From assembly GCA_050084515.1 (NCBI GenBank), contig CM114272.1, forward strand, positions 17,918,001-17,982,000: 64,000 nt of DNA, given 5' to 3'. The position numbers and the translations under genes are program-made. Below, in pieces: positions 11,905-27,101 of this stretch (position 1 is its first letter; the number at the start of each line of letters is the position of its first letter). The notes under the pieces were generated by a model. That model ran no database searches. It saw only the letters and a program-made list of their open reading frames with translations, and was not told the origin of the DNA. The stretch comes from Blasia pusilla. Taxonomy: Eukaryota; Marchantiophyta; Marchantiopsida; Blasiales.

Positions 11905-13190
11905 TTACTTAAGAAACATGATATAACCAAGGCCTATACCAAATATAGATTTAATAACTAAAATACAAGGAACAAAAAATGTTGAACCCTGTCTTTTGTG
12001 ACGTGTCATGACGTAGCCAAGTATTAGTGGGAATGTCTTCTTGACATGTTTATGGTGGAATGCATACCTGAGAGTTGCAAATTTTGACCTATTAATGAGC
12101 TCGCTAATGAGTAAAGATTTTTTTCTTGAAAAGATTATGACCATAATACCTACTAAGTCCTCACCATTGTAAATTAAGTCTCTAAATTTTGCCAAGGATC
12201 CATTGGCAGCTTGCAACTTCAAATTAATATTTGAAGTGAGCATAACAGTACGATGCATTGCAACATATGGCAATTGGTGGAATGTGTTGTCTTCTATCGA
12301 AGCACTGAATTAAGGTGTGAGTGGAGCATTTGATTTAACAAGTACTTTAACAATAGATGCATCTCCAAATAAACGTCTCAAAGCAAGCACATTGAAAATT
12401 GCTACGTCTTTGCAATGTGTGCATACTAATGTTGTGTCATGGTGAATGAAATCCATAGCTTTATTTTCTGAAAAAAAATTTCAGACAAACATTGGTCAAG
12501 TTGAAGTTGGGTAGGTTGTGTATGTATAATAGAATTGAGAAATTGAAGGTGCTCTGGATCATGTGAATGTCTGACTGAAGTTGATAATTCAAAGGTCAAA
12601 ATTTTGTGAAAGAATGTAGAGGATGTCAAGTGGCAGTTGGTATAGTAGTCATTGGTCTCATGGCTACAGATTGGAGGTAACTGACACATGTCACCAACTA
12701 AGATCACTAGTTTTTTACCAAATGGATTCATACACGATCATTATTACAAACTTCATTTAAGCGCATTGTAACGATCTGTAGAAGTTTTGGTGTTAATATT
12801 GAACATTCGTCTATAACAATGACTGTTCAGATTTCAACCTTAAATAGCTATCAAAAGTAGGGTGCATGGATGGGAGATCACCTCTTATAGATATTGCAAA
12901 AGCCGAATGAATAGTTGTGACCTCATTGTGAAGCCTAACAACTGCAATGCCTATAGTTGCTGTTAATAATGGGCTTGTTCCTACTGCAGTCCATAATTTG
13001 TGCGTGAAGGTTATGAAATATGTTTTACCACAACCACATGGACCTTTGAGAAGTACCAAACCTAATGTAAGGTTGTGTAGAGAATTAAAAAGAGCAAACT
13101 ACTCATTGTTAAAAGTAGAGAGGTCGGCTTCTGTATTGGCGATCTCAGATGGAATAGAGGAAGGAGTAGGATCGACTGAAGATTCTTAGA
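11905..13190 (-). pseudogene. PIF1-like helicase fragment, probably Helitron-derived
   Basis: Three minus-strand frames together give an ordered superfamily 1 helicase. The first is 12811-13059 with Walker A GPCGCGKT and a following TATIGIAVVRLHNEVTTIHSAF block. The second is 12426-12731 with VGDMCQLPP (motif III context). The third is 11905-12273 with ANGSLAKF and GYVMTRHKRQGSTF (motif V context), then a GLGYIMF end. Stops and frameshifts separate them. PIF1-type helicases are the C-terminal half of Helitron RepHel proteins, but no Rep HUH endonuclease was seen upstream. A host PIF1 pseudogene is therefore not excluded. Confidence 0.75.
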
Positions 13191-13391
13191 GCAGCTCATT
13201 GATGTCCATATCTAATTCAAGTTGTAGTATGTCAGTAACTTTGGCAAGGATTTTTGAAAGTTGAACTTGCCCCTATAAATTCTTCATAATGTGGTTCTTA
13301 ACGAGAGTGAAAACATCCTCAATGTTATTAAAAATTTTCCTATGCATGCATTCATGTAAATAGGTCCGGCCTAGGACTCTAAGTCTGAAGA

Positions 13392-13620
13392 TACACTAGA
13401 AGAAAAACTAGAAGAAAACTATGATTTTTATAACTTGACTTAGAATGACTTATTCACAAAATAACTCAAAGTATAAATCTATTGGTTTAGTCATTTTTTA
13501 TGACTTGGTAAACCAAATCAGTCATAACATAATGACTCAAATAGCATTAGAAATGACTCAGTCATGTTCTAGTCAAATCTTGTGACTCGTCCACTAATCT
13601 GAGTCATTTTCTCACACACG
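13392..13620. mobile_element. Possible CACTA-type terminal region
   Basis: It starts CACTAGAAGAAAAACTAG, resembling CACTA transposon ends, and is followed by repeated short AGTCAT/ATGACT motifs in both orientations (13440-13616), like subterminal repeats. No matching opposite end or transposase was found. Confidence 0.3.
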
Positions 13621-17791
<4,171 letters not shown>

Positions 17792-18273
17792 TGTCTCTCA
17801 CGTCTTTTAGGATAGATCGATGAGATCTAGTAGAGCGCCTTAGCGAGTAGTGGAGGACAGACTCATGAGGTTGAGGATGATCTACTGAGGCCCCGGTAAA
17901 CGTGAGAGAGCAGGTTTCCCCTTCGTTTCGGCTCATTTGGAGCTATATTTAGAATTTACTATTTCAGGTAAGTACTATTTTGACTATATGATCATATTTC
18001 TATTTTTGGTATGACTTGATTCTTGACCTACATTAGGTCAAGAATCAAGGAGCTGACTTGGGAGCATAGGTTACCATAGAGAGAGCTTGGGAGAGGGAGG
18101 GGGTATACCTCAAGGAGAGAGAGAGCTTGAGAGCTCATTCTCTCTTTGTTGAATCTCTTGGCATGAGGCGGCGGAGCTATGGTGTTGCTTACCTTGTGTG
18201 TGTAACCCAAACCTCTCATTAGGAGAGTGGATTGGGTTTGACATTGAGAGAGACATCTGAGAGTGTACACATT
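17792..18273 (+). repeat. A1 repeat of copy C, first part (interrupted by copy B)
   Basis: It starts TGTCTCTCACGTC and carries the family blocks TTTTAGGATAGAT, GAGAGAGCAGGTTTCCCCTT and GGCATGAGGCGGCGGAGCTA. It stops at GTGTACACATT where copy B is inserted, and continues at 24988 to about 25026 (TGGATCTTATTTTAC). No B repeat follows it; the leader starts at once. Confidence 0.8.
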
Positions 18274-18602
18274 TGTCACGACTGATAGGATAGATATGTG
18301 GGATCTAACAGAGCGTCTGCACGAGTAGTGGAGGGCAGGCCCAGACGGTCGAGGATGGCCTGTTGAGGCCCAGGGAAACCTGAGAGAGCAGGTTTCCCCT
18401 TCATTTCGGCTCATTTGGAGCCATATTGAGAGACTTACTATTTTAGGTAAGTACCATTTTGAGTATATGATCGCCTTTCACCTCCTTGGCTCTTGACCTC
18501 CTACATCAGGTCAAGAGCCAAGGAGGTGACTTGGGAGAATAGGTTACCATGGAGAGAGCTTGGGAGAGGGGAGGGGTATACCTCAAGGAGAGAGAGCTTG
18601 AG
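18274..18602 (+). repeat. Truncated A1 repeat of copy B
   Basis: It matches A2 of the same copy (24318-24840) from TGTCACGACTG to GAGAGAGCTTGAG, then breaks into unrelated sequence leading to a palindrome and the protease region. The deletion removes the leader and gag. Confidence 0.8.
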
Positions 18603-18626
18603 CCTCAGCGAGCATACCCTATGTCG

Positions 18627-18656
18627 ACTCCGCGCTCACATATGTGAGCGCGGAGT
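18627..18656. repeat. Perfect 30-bp palindrome at the deletion junction of copy B
   Basis: ACTCCGCGCTCACAT is followed immediately by its reverse complement. A third, direct copy of the right arm (ATGTGAGCGCGGAGT) lies at 18670-18684 in the normal element sequence, so the palindrome looks like an inverted copy of local sequence. Confidence 0.95.
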
Positions 18657-18879
18657 TTGCCGCTTCACTATGTGAGCGCGGAGTTGGAATTCTTGCATCA
18701 CGTTTAGAGGTGATTGCAGAGGAGGTGATGGACCTGCCCTTAGAGCGGATGCTCGGGCCGTCCACGTCAGATTCATGGCAGGCTGCGGCTGCTAGGATGG
18801 CGGAGATGCCCGCTAGACCCGCGATAGAGCGTGCCATGGCTTCTCCTGGTGTTGTGTTGCTGGATAATCGAGGAACGGT

Positions 18880-19640
18880 CTTCTAATTGGTGAGTCCCGT
18901 AGGTAGAGCTTTTAGTCCGCAGTGCGTCTTGTTGGATTCAAGAGCGCAATCCCTGATGTTGGGGAAAACATCATTTAGAGGATTAGGCTCGATGAGAGCC
19001 GATGTGGAGCGTTGTCCATTCCAGATACAGTCATCCTTGGGTGGAGCGAGTATCACAAAGTATATCACCAGACAAGAGGTTGTGGTGAGGATTCGCCTGG
19101 GTTATCCTACAGATGAGTCCGCGGTGCGAGCCAAGGCGATAGTGACAGATGTAGAGTCCTACGTCTTGGTTGGTGGAGCAGTATTATACCTGATGGGGTT
19201 TTCCCTGGATTATTGGGAGCAGTCAACGTCCTACAGACCATGATGGCTGTCAGGTGATGGGCACCTAAGCTCATTACCCGTTCGATTCATAGGTGTAGTG
19301 ATTGAGCAACGGCCAAGAGAGATGGCGACCTTAGCAACATTTAGCAGTGCCATCACTTGGCCAAGTGATTTGATTGAGGGACATGTCCATGCAGAGGATA
19401 CTCCCGTTCCTGACATTTCTATGGAGAGGAGTGTTATGGTAGCCGCACCATTCCGTGGAGGAGAGGTGCCGTTGTGGGGCTCGACTGAGGAGCTTCGACA
19501 ATTGGCAGATGAGCACATGCAGAGCGCGTGGAGCAAGGCGTTTGCACTAGAGCGTGACGGGTCTGAGGAACCCGAGGTAGCAGGGAGTGCTACGATGACA
19601 CCCTTGGATACCACACCCATTGTGTGGTGTATTCCGGAGG
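18880..19640 (+). pseudogene. Retroviral-type aspartic protease and linker (copy B)
   Basis: The protease active-site region reads LLDSRAQSLMLG where copy C has LLDSGAQPLMLG, so the catalytic DSG is changed to DSR here. It is followed by a GYP...VLVGGAVLY flap/IIL-like segment (VLVGGAVLYPMG in copy C). A TGA interrupts after TSYRP at about 19241, at the same place as in copy C. From about 19298 a Thr/Pro/acidic linker (SAITWPSDLIEGHVHAEDTP) leads into the methyltransferase. The protease would cleave the Gag-Pol precursor. Confidence 0.7.
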
Positions 19641-20690
19641 AGGATATTCGAGTGTTAGATCTTTTTGGAGGGATTAGCTGCTGTTTTGCAGGCAGGAGTG
19701 CGAGTGCAGCAGTACCTGTATGTGGAGAGTGATGATGTTGTGAGGTGCATCTCACTACGACATGTGGCGCAGTTACGCCTACGTTTTCCCAACTTATTGT
19801 CTACGTCCGCGGTACAGGGGTACCAGAGTTCCCTACCGAGGGATATTTCATCGCTGGGGGCGCAGGACTTAGACCGGTTAGGCACCATTGATTTGGTCAT
19901 TGCCGGTTGGCCATGTCAAGGACAATCAAGTGTTGGACGAGGCAGCGGGTTGGGTGACCCTCGGTCTAGGTTGTTTTGGGAGATATTGAGGGTGTTATGG
20001 CAATTGCAAGAGCACCAATCTCGTTCTCCAGCCTACATTCTAGAGAATGTGCCGATCTTAGGGGACTCCAGGTCACAGGTGGTGATGAGTGCTCATCAGG
20101 TGAGTGCCTGGATCGGCCCAACAGTGTTCTTGGATGCGGCGAGTGTAGGTTCTAGAGCCCATCGCCGGCATCTATGGTGGACCAGCTTGATGCCCCATGG
20201 GGTGTTACGGAGGGCGTATGCGAGAGTGGAGCGCCCCTCCCATTTGTTAGTGGATTCCATTCTGGATCCAGGTCGTTGCTCACAAGCGGTGAGGCGCGAT
20301 GATTGACCACCATTGACTGTGGTCAATAGGATAGGCAGGCCTCGGGCAGCCTTTCCCACATTTGTGAGTTTTCTCGCTTTCTATGCATACAAGGAGGCCG
20401 GTCCTGGCTTGGTTTGGGATGACCACGTTCAGAGGTTGGTGGAGCCCAACGCCGACGAGAGAGAGCGGGCGATGGGATTTCCCACAAGAGTGACACTAGT
20501 ACCGTCAGTATCAGAGGCATCACGACGCCATGTCTTGGGTCAGGCGATGGACCTGAACTGCTTGACATGGATCTTCAGCTTGGGAGTGGCTGAGCAGCGT
20601 CAGATGAGATCGCGATATATCTCAACGGTTGCGTTGGTGAGCCCTATGCCTACCGAGACGGTGGAGGCAGTGGTTGGGGGCGAGACCTGA
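19640..20690 (+). pseudogene. DNMT3-like C5-cytosine methyltransferase domain in pol (copy B)
   Basis: C5-cytosine methyltransferases flip out a cytosine and methylate carbon 5 with AdoMet. The canonical motif order is visible: motif I VLDLFGG (19652-19672), motif IV AGWPCQGQSS with the catalytic Cys at 19914-19916, and motif VI LENVP (about 20040-20053). Then come a motif VIII-like SRAHRRHLWW, a motif IX-like ERERAMGFP (about 20458-20482) and a motif X-like RRHVLGQAMDLN. The order is not circularly permuted as in plant DRM. The C-terminal half (AHR.R..W, ER..GFP, R...LGQ) best resembles DNMT3, while PCQGQS is closer to DNMT1/CMT/Dnmt2 style; family assignment is by eye. An 11-bp deletion relative to copy C just after motif I shifts the frame, and a TGA lies at 20304. 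It sits between protease and RT. Confidence 0.88.
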
Positions 20691-20984
20691 GGAGATCGAC
20701 ACACGAGGGGAGATTGGGAGAGACACCCTAGGACTTCTTGGGATGTTTTGTAGGTACGCCAGGAGATCATAGCCACAGCATTGAGCGTGGTTCCGGGCAA
20801 TACACGTGGAGGAGATCAGAGTTTGCAGTTGGCTGTAGGAGAGCGGCCGAGTGTTGTTGTTCGAGACAGGGTTGCACCATAGCAACCACCGATACCCGCG
20901 TCGGAGAGTCCTACCGTAGTCACGATGGAGACTTGGGAGTTAGATATGGGCCCTAAGTTGACAAGAGGAGAGCGGTGCCGAATA

Positions 20985-22400
20985 CATCAGTTCCTCAGGA
21001 GTTACAGGAGCTGATTTGCGTTTAGCATGGAGGATTTGGGTCCGCTGAAGGGACCAGGGACCCGCATTGAGTTGTCGAGTGATACGCCGATCTTTCGACG
21101 ACCCTACAAGTACAGTGATATGGAGAGGGCTCTGATTCAGAGTAGGAGCCAGGACTTGGTCAGAGCAGGACTAGTGGAGATGTCGCATGGGGAGTATGCA
21201 TCTGCTACTATCATGCCCGCCAAGGAGGATGTGCATGGCAACTCGACGGATAGGCGGATGTGTGGGGATTACCGACCTATCAATCGGCATACGAAGTTCG
21301 ATAGGTATGCCATGCCCACCCTTAAGGAGATCTTTGATGCAATTGGTCACGCAAAGGTCTTCAGTTCATAAGATTTGCAAGCCGGATACCACCAACTGCC
21401 TATCAAATTGGAGGACAGGAAGAAGACGGCATTTTGGGGCATCGATGCTCACGGGAAGGATTGTTTGTACCAGTGGCGGTTCTTACCATTTGGGTTAAAG
21501 AACACCCCGGCTGAGTTTCATAGGGTCATGGATAGGATCTTGGCTGGTCTAGATTTTTCTAGGTGTTATGTTGATGACATCGTAGTCTTTAGCGCCACGA
21601 TTGAGGAGCATGAGCGACATCTAGAGGAATATTTTGACGATTGCAATTACATGGGCTGAAGCTACCTCCACGCAAGTGTTCTTCTATGATCAGATTGAGT
21701 ACTTGGGTCATACGATATACCCAGGGGGCCTTGGTGTTCAACACACGAAGGTAGAAGCTATCTCACGCATTCCACGCCCTACAGATGTGAGCCGTGTTTG
21801 CGCATTCATGGGATTGGCGAACTTCTATCGTCGGTACGTCAAGGGATTCAATTCGATTACGAAGCCGCTGACCTTGCTGACCAAGGTGGATCACGAGTGG
21901 CACTGAGGGGATGAGCATGAGCGGGCATTTCAATTGCTCAAGGACAAGTTGACGTCTGCGCCCATCTTGAAGAGACCGATCACGGGGCGTCCTTTCTAGT
22001 TCCACAAAGATTGGAGCATGTTGGGGCTTGGAGCGGTGCTCACCTAGCATGATGATGAGGGTAGAGAGTTCGTGGTGGCTTACGCTAGCCGCTTGAACAA
22101 CATTGTAGAGGCAAAGTACAGCTCGTATGAGGGTGAGTGCTTGGCTGCAGTGTGGTCTGTCGCGTATTTTAGGTGTTACTTATTTGGCAACCCCTTTACC
22201 ATCATCACTGATCATCAACCACTGAAGTGGTTGATGGAGTCCGACAAGCTTACAGGGAAGCTTGCGAGATGGGCTCTGTTGTTGTAGGAGTATGATTTTC
22301 AGGTGGTACATAGACCTGGGACGCTCAACCAAGATGCAGATGGGTTGAGTCGTAACCCATACCCGAGTCAGCGAGATGCGACTAGAGCTCGATGACATGG
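20985..22400 (+). pseudogene. Ty3/gypsy reverse transcriptase and RNase H (copy B)
   Basis: The RT begins near LGPLKGPGTRIELSSDTPIF. It includes MCGDYRPIN, LPFGLKNTPAEF, the catalytic YVDDIV (from 21567) and YLGHTIYPGG, then the thumb (GLANFYRRYVKGF). RNase H follows, with catalytic acidic residues in YEGECLAAVW, ITDHQPLKWL and QDADGLSRNP. Stops occur before DLQAGYHQ (about 21369), after the thumb, at PF-stop-F (about 21999) and at LLL-stop-EY (about 22287). The last two are also present in copy C. It copies element RNA into DNA and removes the RNA strand. Confidence 0.9.
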
Positions 22401-22419
22401 AGAGAGTGATGAAGAGTCA

Positions 22420-24001
22420 GTGCCAAGATGGCACGCCTTAGCCTATTTAGGCATGTTGGCTATGGAAAGCCAGAGTATGGAGACTTCGATGGCGAGGTCT
22501 AGTGGAGAGTCTTTGGATCCCAAGGCCAGTGAGGAGACGAAAAGTGGCCAAGATATTCATGATGATGGAGTAGTCTTGGAGTACCTTCGTACTGGCAGCG
22601 TTGGGAGCACCGTGGGTGCTAGAGAGCGGGATCGGATCCTACAGTGGGTCAGACGGTTCCGTTGGGAGGGGACACATGTTTTGAGGGTTTGGGAGGATAG
22701 TAGGGTACGCGTAGTGCTGCATCCTTTGCAGAAAGCACGACTAGTGCAACATGCCCATGAGGAGTTGGGTCACTTTGGGGTGAAGCGGACGTACAGCTTG
22801 CTCCAAATTCAGTATTGGTGGCGAGGCATACAGACTGATGTTTAGCAGTTTGTTGCCAGGCGCATGGTATGTGATCGGGTCCAAGCATTGTTCAATGCTC
22901 CGACTCCACAATTGCATCCATTACCGATCATGGGCTTAGGATATAGATGGAGTTTGGATTTTGCAAGACCTTTGCCTTTGACGGAGCATCACAGTCGTTA
23001 TGTGTTGGTGATGGTCGAGCACTTCTTGAAGTGGATCAAGTTGGTTGCATTGCCTGAAAAAGCAAGTGAGGGAGTAGCTTATACCTTCCTTGACACAGTG
23101 CTGAGTCATTATGGCGCACTGGTTGAGGTGTTGACAAACCAGGGTACCGAGTTTTGCGGTGAGTTCCAGGCCTTGTGTGATCAGACGCTGATCGACCACC
23201 GCACGACTTTGCAAGATCATCTCGAGGCGGATGGATTAGCGTAGAGAGTTATGCAGATGGTGAAGAGGGGTTTACGCAAGTATGGCTTGCAGAGAGGTCA
23301 CTTAGGAGATTGGGACCTCTAATTGCCATGGTTGGGGATGGGATACAGATTCAAGAGGCAGGCATCTTTAGCGTCTTTTTCACGGTACTTGCTACTTTAT
23401 GGCCGAGAGCTAGATTTACGTGCGGCCATTTGTCGAGATGCTGGTGAGGTACTGGACCTTGATGACCCAAATGTATGGATGTGAGCATGTTCTCAGAGGA
23501 CTAAGTTGTTTCGGAGAGTGATGTCCATGGCGTTCAAGAACTTGGTGATTGCGCAACATCGGGATACGTTGAGGTATGCGATTATTCGGGGTGGTGGTTA
23601 TCGACCAACTATCTGGAGGTTTCATCAAGGAGATTATGTCTACTTGCAACAGATGGCATCGACAACGTAAGATGTGACTGCAGGGCGCACTATCTTGAGA
23701 GTGCGTGACGTTTTGCCATCCGTTCTCTTACTGGAGGGACGCGATGGTATGGTATGGTATGGTATGGAAGGACCATGTGCATAATTGTGCGCCATGTCAC
23801 CTTCCTAACATTGATGGTACAGTAGATCCAAGCTCAGCAGTAGTTCATGCAGGCTTGCGTTGTATGTTGTGTGGTTCTGCTCGTGGTTCGGCCATGATGC
23901 TAGTCTGTGATGGATGTTCGAGAGGTTGGCATATGGCATGTCTGACGCCATCTCTCACTAGGGTTCCTCGAGGACGATGGATGTGTCCCAGATGTACATA
24001 G
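22420..24001 (+). pseudogene. DDE integrase with C-terminal PHD finger (copy B)
   Basis: Order: H2C2 zinc-binding region (HAHEELGHFGVKRTYS; the CXXC is degraded), then the DDE core with WSLDFA, LTNQGTEF (second Asp changed to Asn) and ADGLA followed by a stop where the third acidic motif should be. The GPY/F-like module follows, then NCAPCHLPN and an intact C4HC3 PHD finger at 23861-23995 (CMLC, CDGC, GWHMAC, CPRC). The frame ends TAG right after the PHD. Integrase joins the cDNA to host DNA. The PHD replaces the chromodomain typical of chromoviruses and may tether to histone H3 tails (inference). Confidence 0.88.
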
Positions 24002-24189
24002 AGGAGAAACTAGGTAGGTTTCGATTCCGACTTTTTCTGTGACATGGATGACAAGAAGGTGACTAACGATGGGGCCACATGAGCATCCGGACTTTCTGCT
24101 CTTAGCATCCTAGAGATGTATGTATTGGTAGGTAGGGATAGATAGCTATCTGGAGTTAGAGGGACCTAACCCCCTGCTAGGAGGGCGAT

Positions 24190-24983
24190 TGGAGATATTT
24201 TGGTACTTCTCGCATCTGTGTATGGATGCCATGAGTTAGCATGGGATCGTGTGTATTTATGTATGTGTTCGATGATAACGATGTATGTTGTGTAGTGATG
24301 TGTATGCGCATGACAACTGTCACGACTGTTAGGATAGATCAGTGGGATCTAACAGAGCGTCTGCACAAGTAGTGGAGGACAGGCCCAGGAGGTCGAGGAT
24401 GGCCTGTTAAGGCCCAAGGAAACCTGAGAGAGCAGCTTTCCCTGGGCTCGTTTCGTTTCGGCTCATTTGGAGCCATATTGAAAAACTTACTATTTTAGGT
24501 AAGTACCATTTTCAGTATATGATTGACTTTCTATTTTTGGTAAGTGGCCCTTGACCTCCTACATCAGATCAAGAGCCAAGGAGGTGACTTGGGAGAATAG
24601 GTTACCATGGAGAGAGCTTGGGAGAGGGGAGGGGTATACCTCAAGGAGAGAGAGCTTGAGAGTTCATTCTCTCTTTGTTGAACCTCTTGTTATGAGGTGG
24701 CGGAGCTATGGTCCTTTGCCTTATGAGTGTAATCCAAGCCTCTCATTAGGAGAGTGGGTTTGGTTTGACATGAGAGAGAGTGCACACCTTTGAGAGCTAT
24801 GGTGTGAGATGGTGTAGAGAGAGATTGGCTCTTACTTTATTGGAGATATTTTGGTACTTCTCGTTTCTGTGTATGGATGTCATGAGTTAACATGGGATCG
24901 TGTGTGTTTATGTGTGTGTTTGATGACAACGATGTATGTTGTGTAGCGATGTATGTTGTGTAGCGATGTATATGCGCACGACA
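24190..24983 (+). repeat. B1-A2-B2 terminal block of copy B
   Basis: B1 (24190-24315) starts TGGAGATATTTTGG right after the purine tract GCTAGGAGGGCGAT and ends GCATGACA. A two-base spacer AC follows, then A2 (24318-24840, starting TGTCACGACTG), then B2 (24841-24983). B2 contains an extra duplicated GATGTATGTTGTGTAGC unit. Confidence 0.88.
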
Positions 24984-25026
24984 CATTTGAGAACCATGGT
25001 GTTGTGAGAGATTGGATCTTATTTTA

Positions 25027-26057
25027 CAAAGAGAGAATGAGTGAGTAAGAGAGCTTCATGGGGGAGCTCGCTGGTTGCTTGATGTTTGGTGCAAGTTGGG
25101 GGACCATGTTCCCCGCTTCATGGCTCATGGGAGTGCTCACCGGAGCAAGAGCCGTGCAAGTTTGCTGTTTTGCTTTGCTGGCTTTTGTACTGGAGAGTGG
25201 CACGCGGAAGCGCTTCCCAATTTTTGATAGGAATTGAGTATGGGGGCGGATTGCTCCATGGAGTGCTCTTGGGAGCACCATGTAGCTTGCTGATTTGTGT
25301 TATCATAGGTTTTAGATTTTTGTTGGGAGAAATCAGCAAGGAAGCACTGTCAAATTTTGTGTAGGAGAAAGAGACGTTGGGCTTTACGACAGTCTCCATC
25401 AATTTTTACTAGACTGTTCGATTCAAAATAATTTTTGACATTATCGTAGATCATGAAGCTCTGCACGTTGTGCAACAAATGGTGCGCAATTTGAAGTTGT
25501 GAGCAAAAAATTATCGTCAATCTTGCAAAATTTCCATTGTTAGGCGATTTTTAGGGTTAAATTGTTCAAACCTTAAACCACATGCCGGCTTTGAGCAGGC
25601 GGCAGCGGCCGTCGACGTCATAGTCACCGTCAATCGTCTACCATCGACGGTCAATTTTCACCGTCGATGGTCAACTGTCACTATCAATGGTCAACCGTCA
25701 CCATCAACGGTCCACCATCCACCGTCGGCCGCCGCCGCCTGCTCAAAGCCGCGTTTGGCCGTTGTCCACCCTTGGTTGCCATTGCTGCCATTACGGAGTG
25801 GAGGGTCTTCAACGACGACCGTTGATTCTCTCACTTGCACCGCCACCACCTACTTTGTTTGGCCGCCACCGTCATTGCAGTTTCGTCATCAACCAGTGAT
25901 GGCAGGTGACCTCGGATTATGGTGTTTGAGTTTTCATTTCATGCTGCTATGTTGTGATTGGTAGCCGCTCGACGACGATCGAGTACCGTACCCTGACGCC
26001 CATAGCCGCAACACGAAGCCGATTGCCGCGCCGTGCTGCTCGTGGCCGCACCGCACC
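25027..26057 (+). other. Leader-like sequence after A1 of copy C, with a large inverted repeat
   Basis: No gene seen. Inverted arms GCCGGCTTTGAGCAGGCGGC (from 25584) and GCCGCCTGCTCAAAGCCGCG (to about 25754) flank a run of imperfect CATCGACGGTCAA units in alternating orientation (25612-25725). Base composition is more GC-rich than the surroundings. Confidence 0.6.
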
Positions 26058-27087
26058 TGTTGCGACCCTCATAACCAGACAACACCAAATAGGTGCCAAG
26101 CGGAACATCAGAACTCAAGTGGACTCACGCTGCGATGTTTGCGCTTTGGAGAGGCGTTTGGAAAGGTCTCTTGGAAAAGTCCAAGAGACGAAACACGGAA
26201 CAGAGTAGTGCGTTTCATGCGTTAGTGATTGCGACCAGGAAACCTAGACCAAATGAAAGCCAAGACTTGAGATGAGTTGAGTCTTGGAAGGTTGGTTGCC
26301 AAAGAGGTGAGAACCAATTTGGAACACGACTAGCATTTGGGAGAATCTGATTGTGTTTAGGACCATAACATTAAGCTCCAAGATGCGTTTTAAATAAATA
26401 AGGATGTGTTGGAAAGCTTATCTTGAGATGCTTCCAACGCACTAAAGATCTCAGCAAATGCATGAGTACAGGCTGAGATGTTGGCCAAAAACGACTGTGA
26501 GAGCAATTGGGTTGAGGGCCAATTGGAGAGGCCCGGGTGTCTTTCCCTAAATGTAGGGGGCCCCCGGAGATCCCCAGAAGTACTAGTAAGGGAGGAGTCT
26601 CTCCGAGATGTCTCGGAACAAGAATCCCCACTTTGAGCGCAAAACGGCGTTTCAGAGGCACGGGATGGAACAGGAGTTTGGCGTTGGAACTCGAACCCAA
26701 GCCTAATCCAAGGGAGTGGACTTTGTACGCCACACTTGGATTCCAACCCGAGATTCACTTCGTGCAAGTCTTGGTGAGGAACTCATTGGATGTCCATCGG
26801 ACAGTTGGAACCGCCAGGCGCGAAACGCCGTTTCAGGTTTCTGAACCGACCAGAAAGTCTGTCCCAAGTCTTTCGAGACTTGCCTGTGTTGTAAACCGCA
26901 AAACTAGGAAGGTTGAGCTTGATGAGAGACCGAGACGAGAACTCAAAAAGTTAGCCTGCTGATTGATCCAAGACCCGACTAACCAGAGTACGTGTTTGGA
27001 TGCAGATCAACGTTGAGAGCGTGACCTAGTGAACGCACGCTTCTGCAACAAACAAGATTAACATTCAAGGAGAGTAGACGCACGACA
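26058..27087 (+). repeat. 5' LTR of element E
   Basis: It begins TGTTGCGACCCTC and ends CGCACGACA. It is about 90% similar by eye to the solo copy at 41175-42197, which fixes both ends. Confidence 0.88.
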
Positions 27088-27089
27088 CG

Positions 27090-27101
27090 TGATATCAAAG
27101 A
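27090..27101 (+). promoter_or_regulatory. Primer binding site of element E (tRNA-iMet-like)
   Basis: TGATATCAAAGA, two bases after the LTR, resembles the complement of the initiator tRNA-Met 3' end used by many plant LTR elements, with a few mismatches. Confidence 0.6.

Larger units (their letters stand above)
18274..24983 (+). mobile_element. Copy B: DNMT/PHD Ty3-gypsy element, 4-bp TSD CATT
   Basis: Boundaries TGTCACGACTG (18274) and CGCACGACA (24983) are flanked by direct CATT duplications (18270-18273 and 24984-24987) and lie inside the A1 repeat of copy C. The 5' part is deleted: A1 is cut at about 18602 and joined to the protease region, so gag is missing. Then come protease, methyltransferase, RT/RNase H, integrase with an intact PHD finger and the B1-A2-B2 block. 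Many in-frame stops make it non-autonomous. Confidence 0.9.

Noticed and set aside
19640-20690. A host DNMT3 or DRM gene interrupted by transposons
   Set aside because: The domain recurs in the same place between protease and RT in three copies and is in frame with RT in copy D. No introns are needed, and motifs are in canonical order, unlike DRM.
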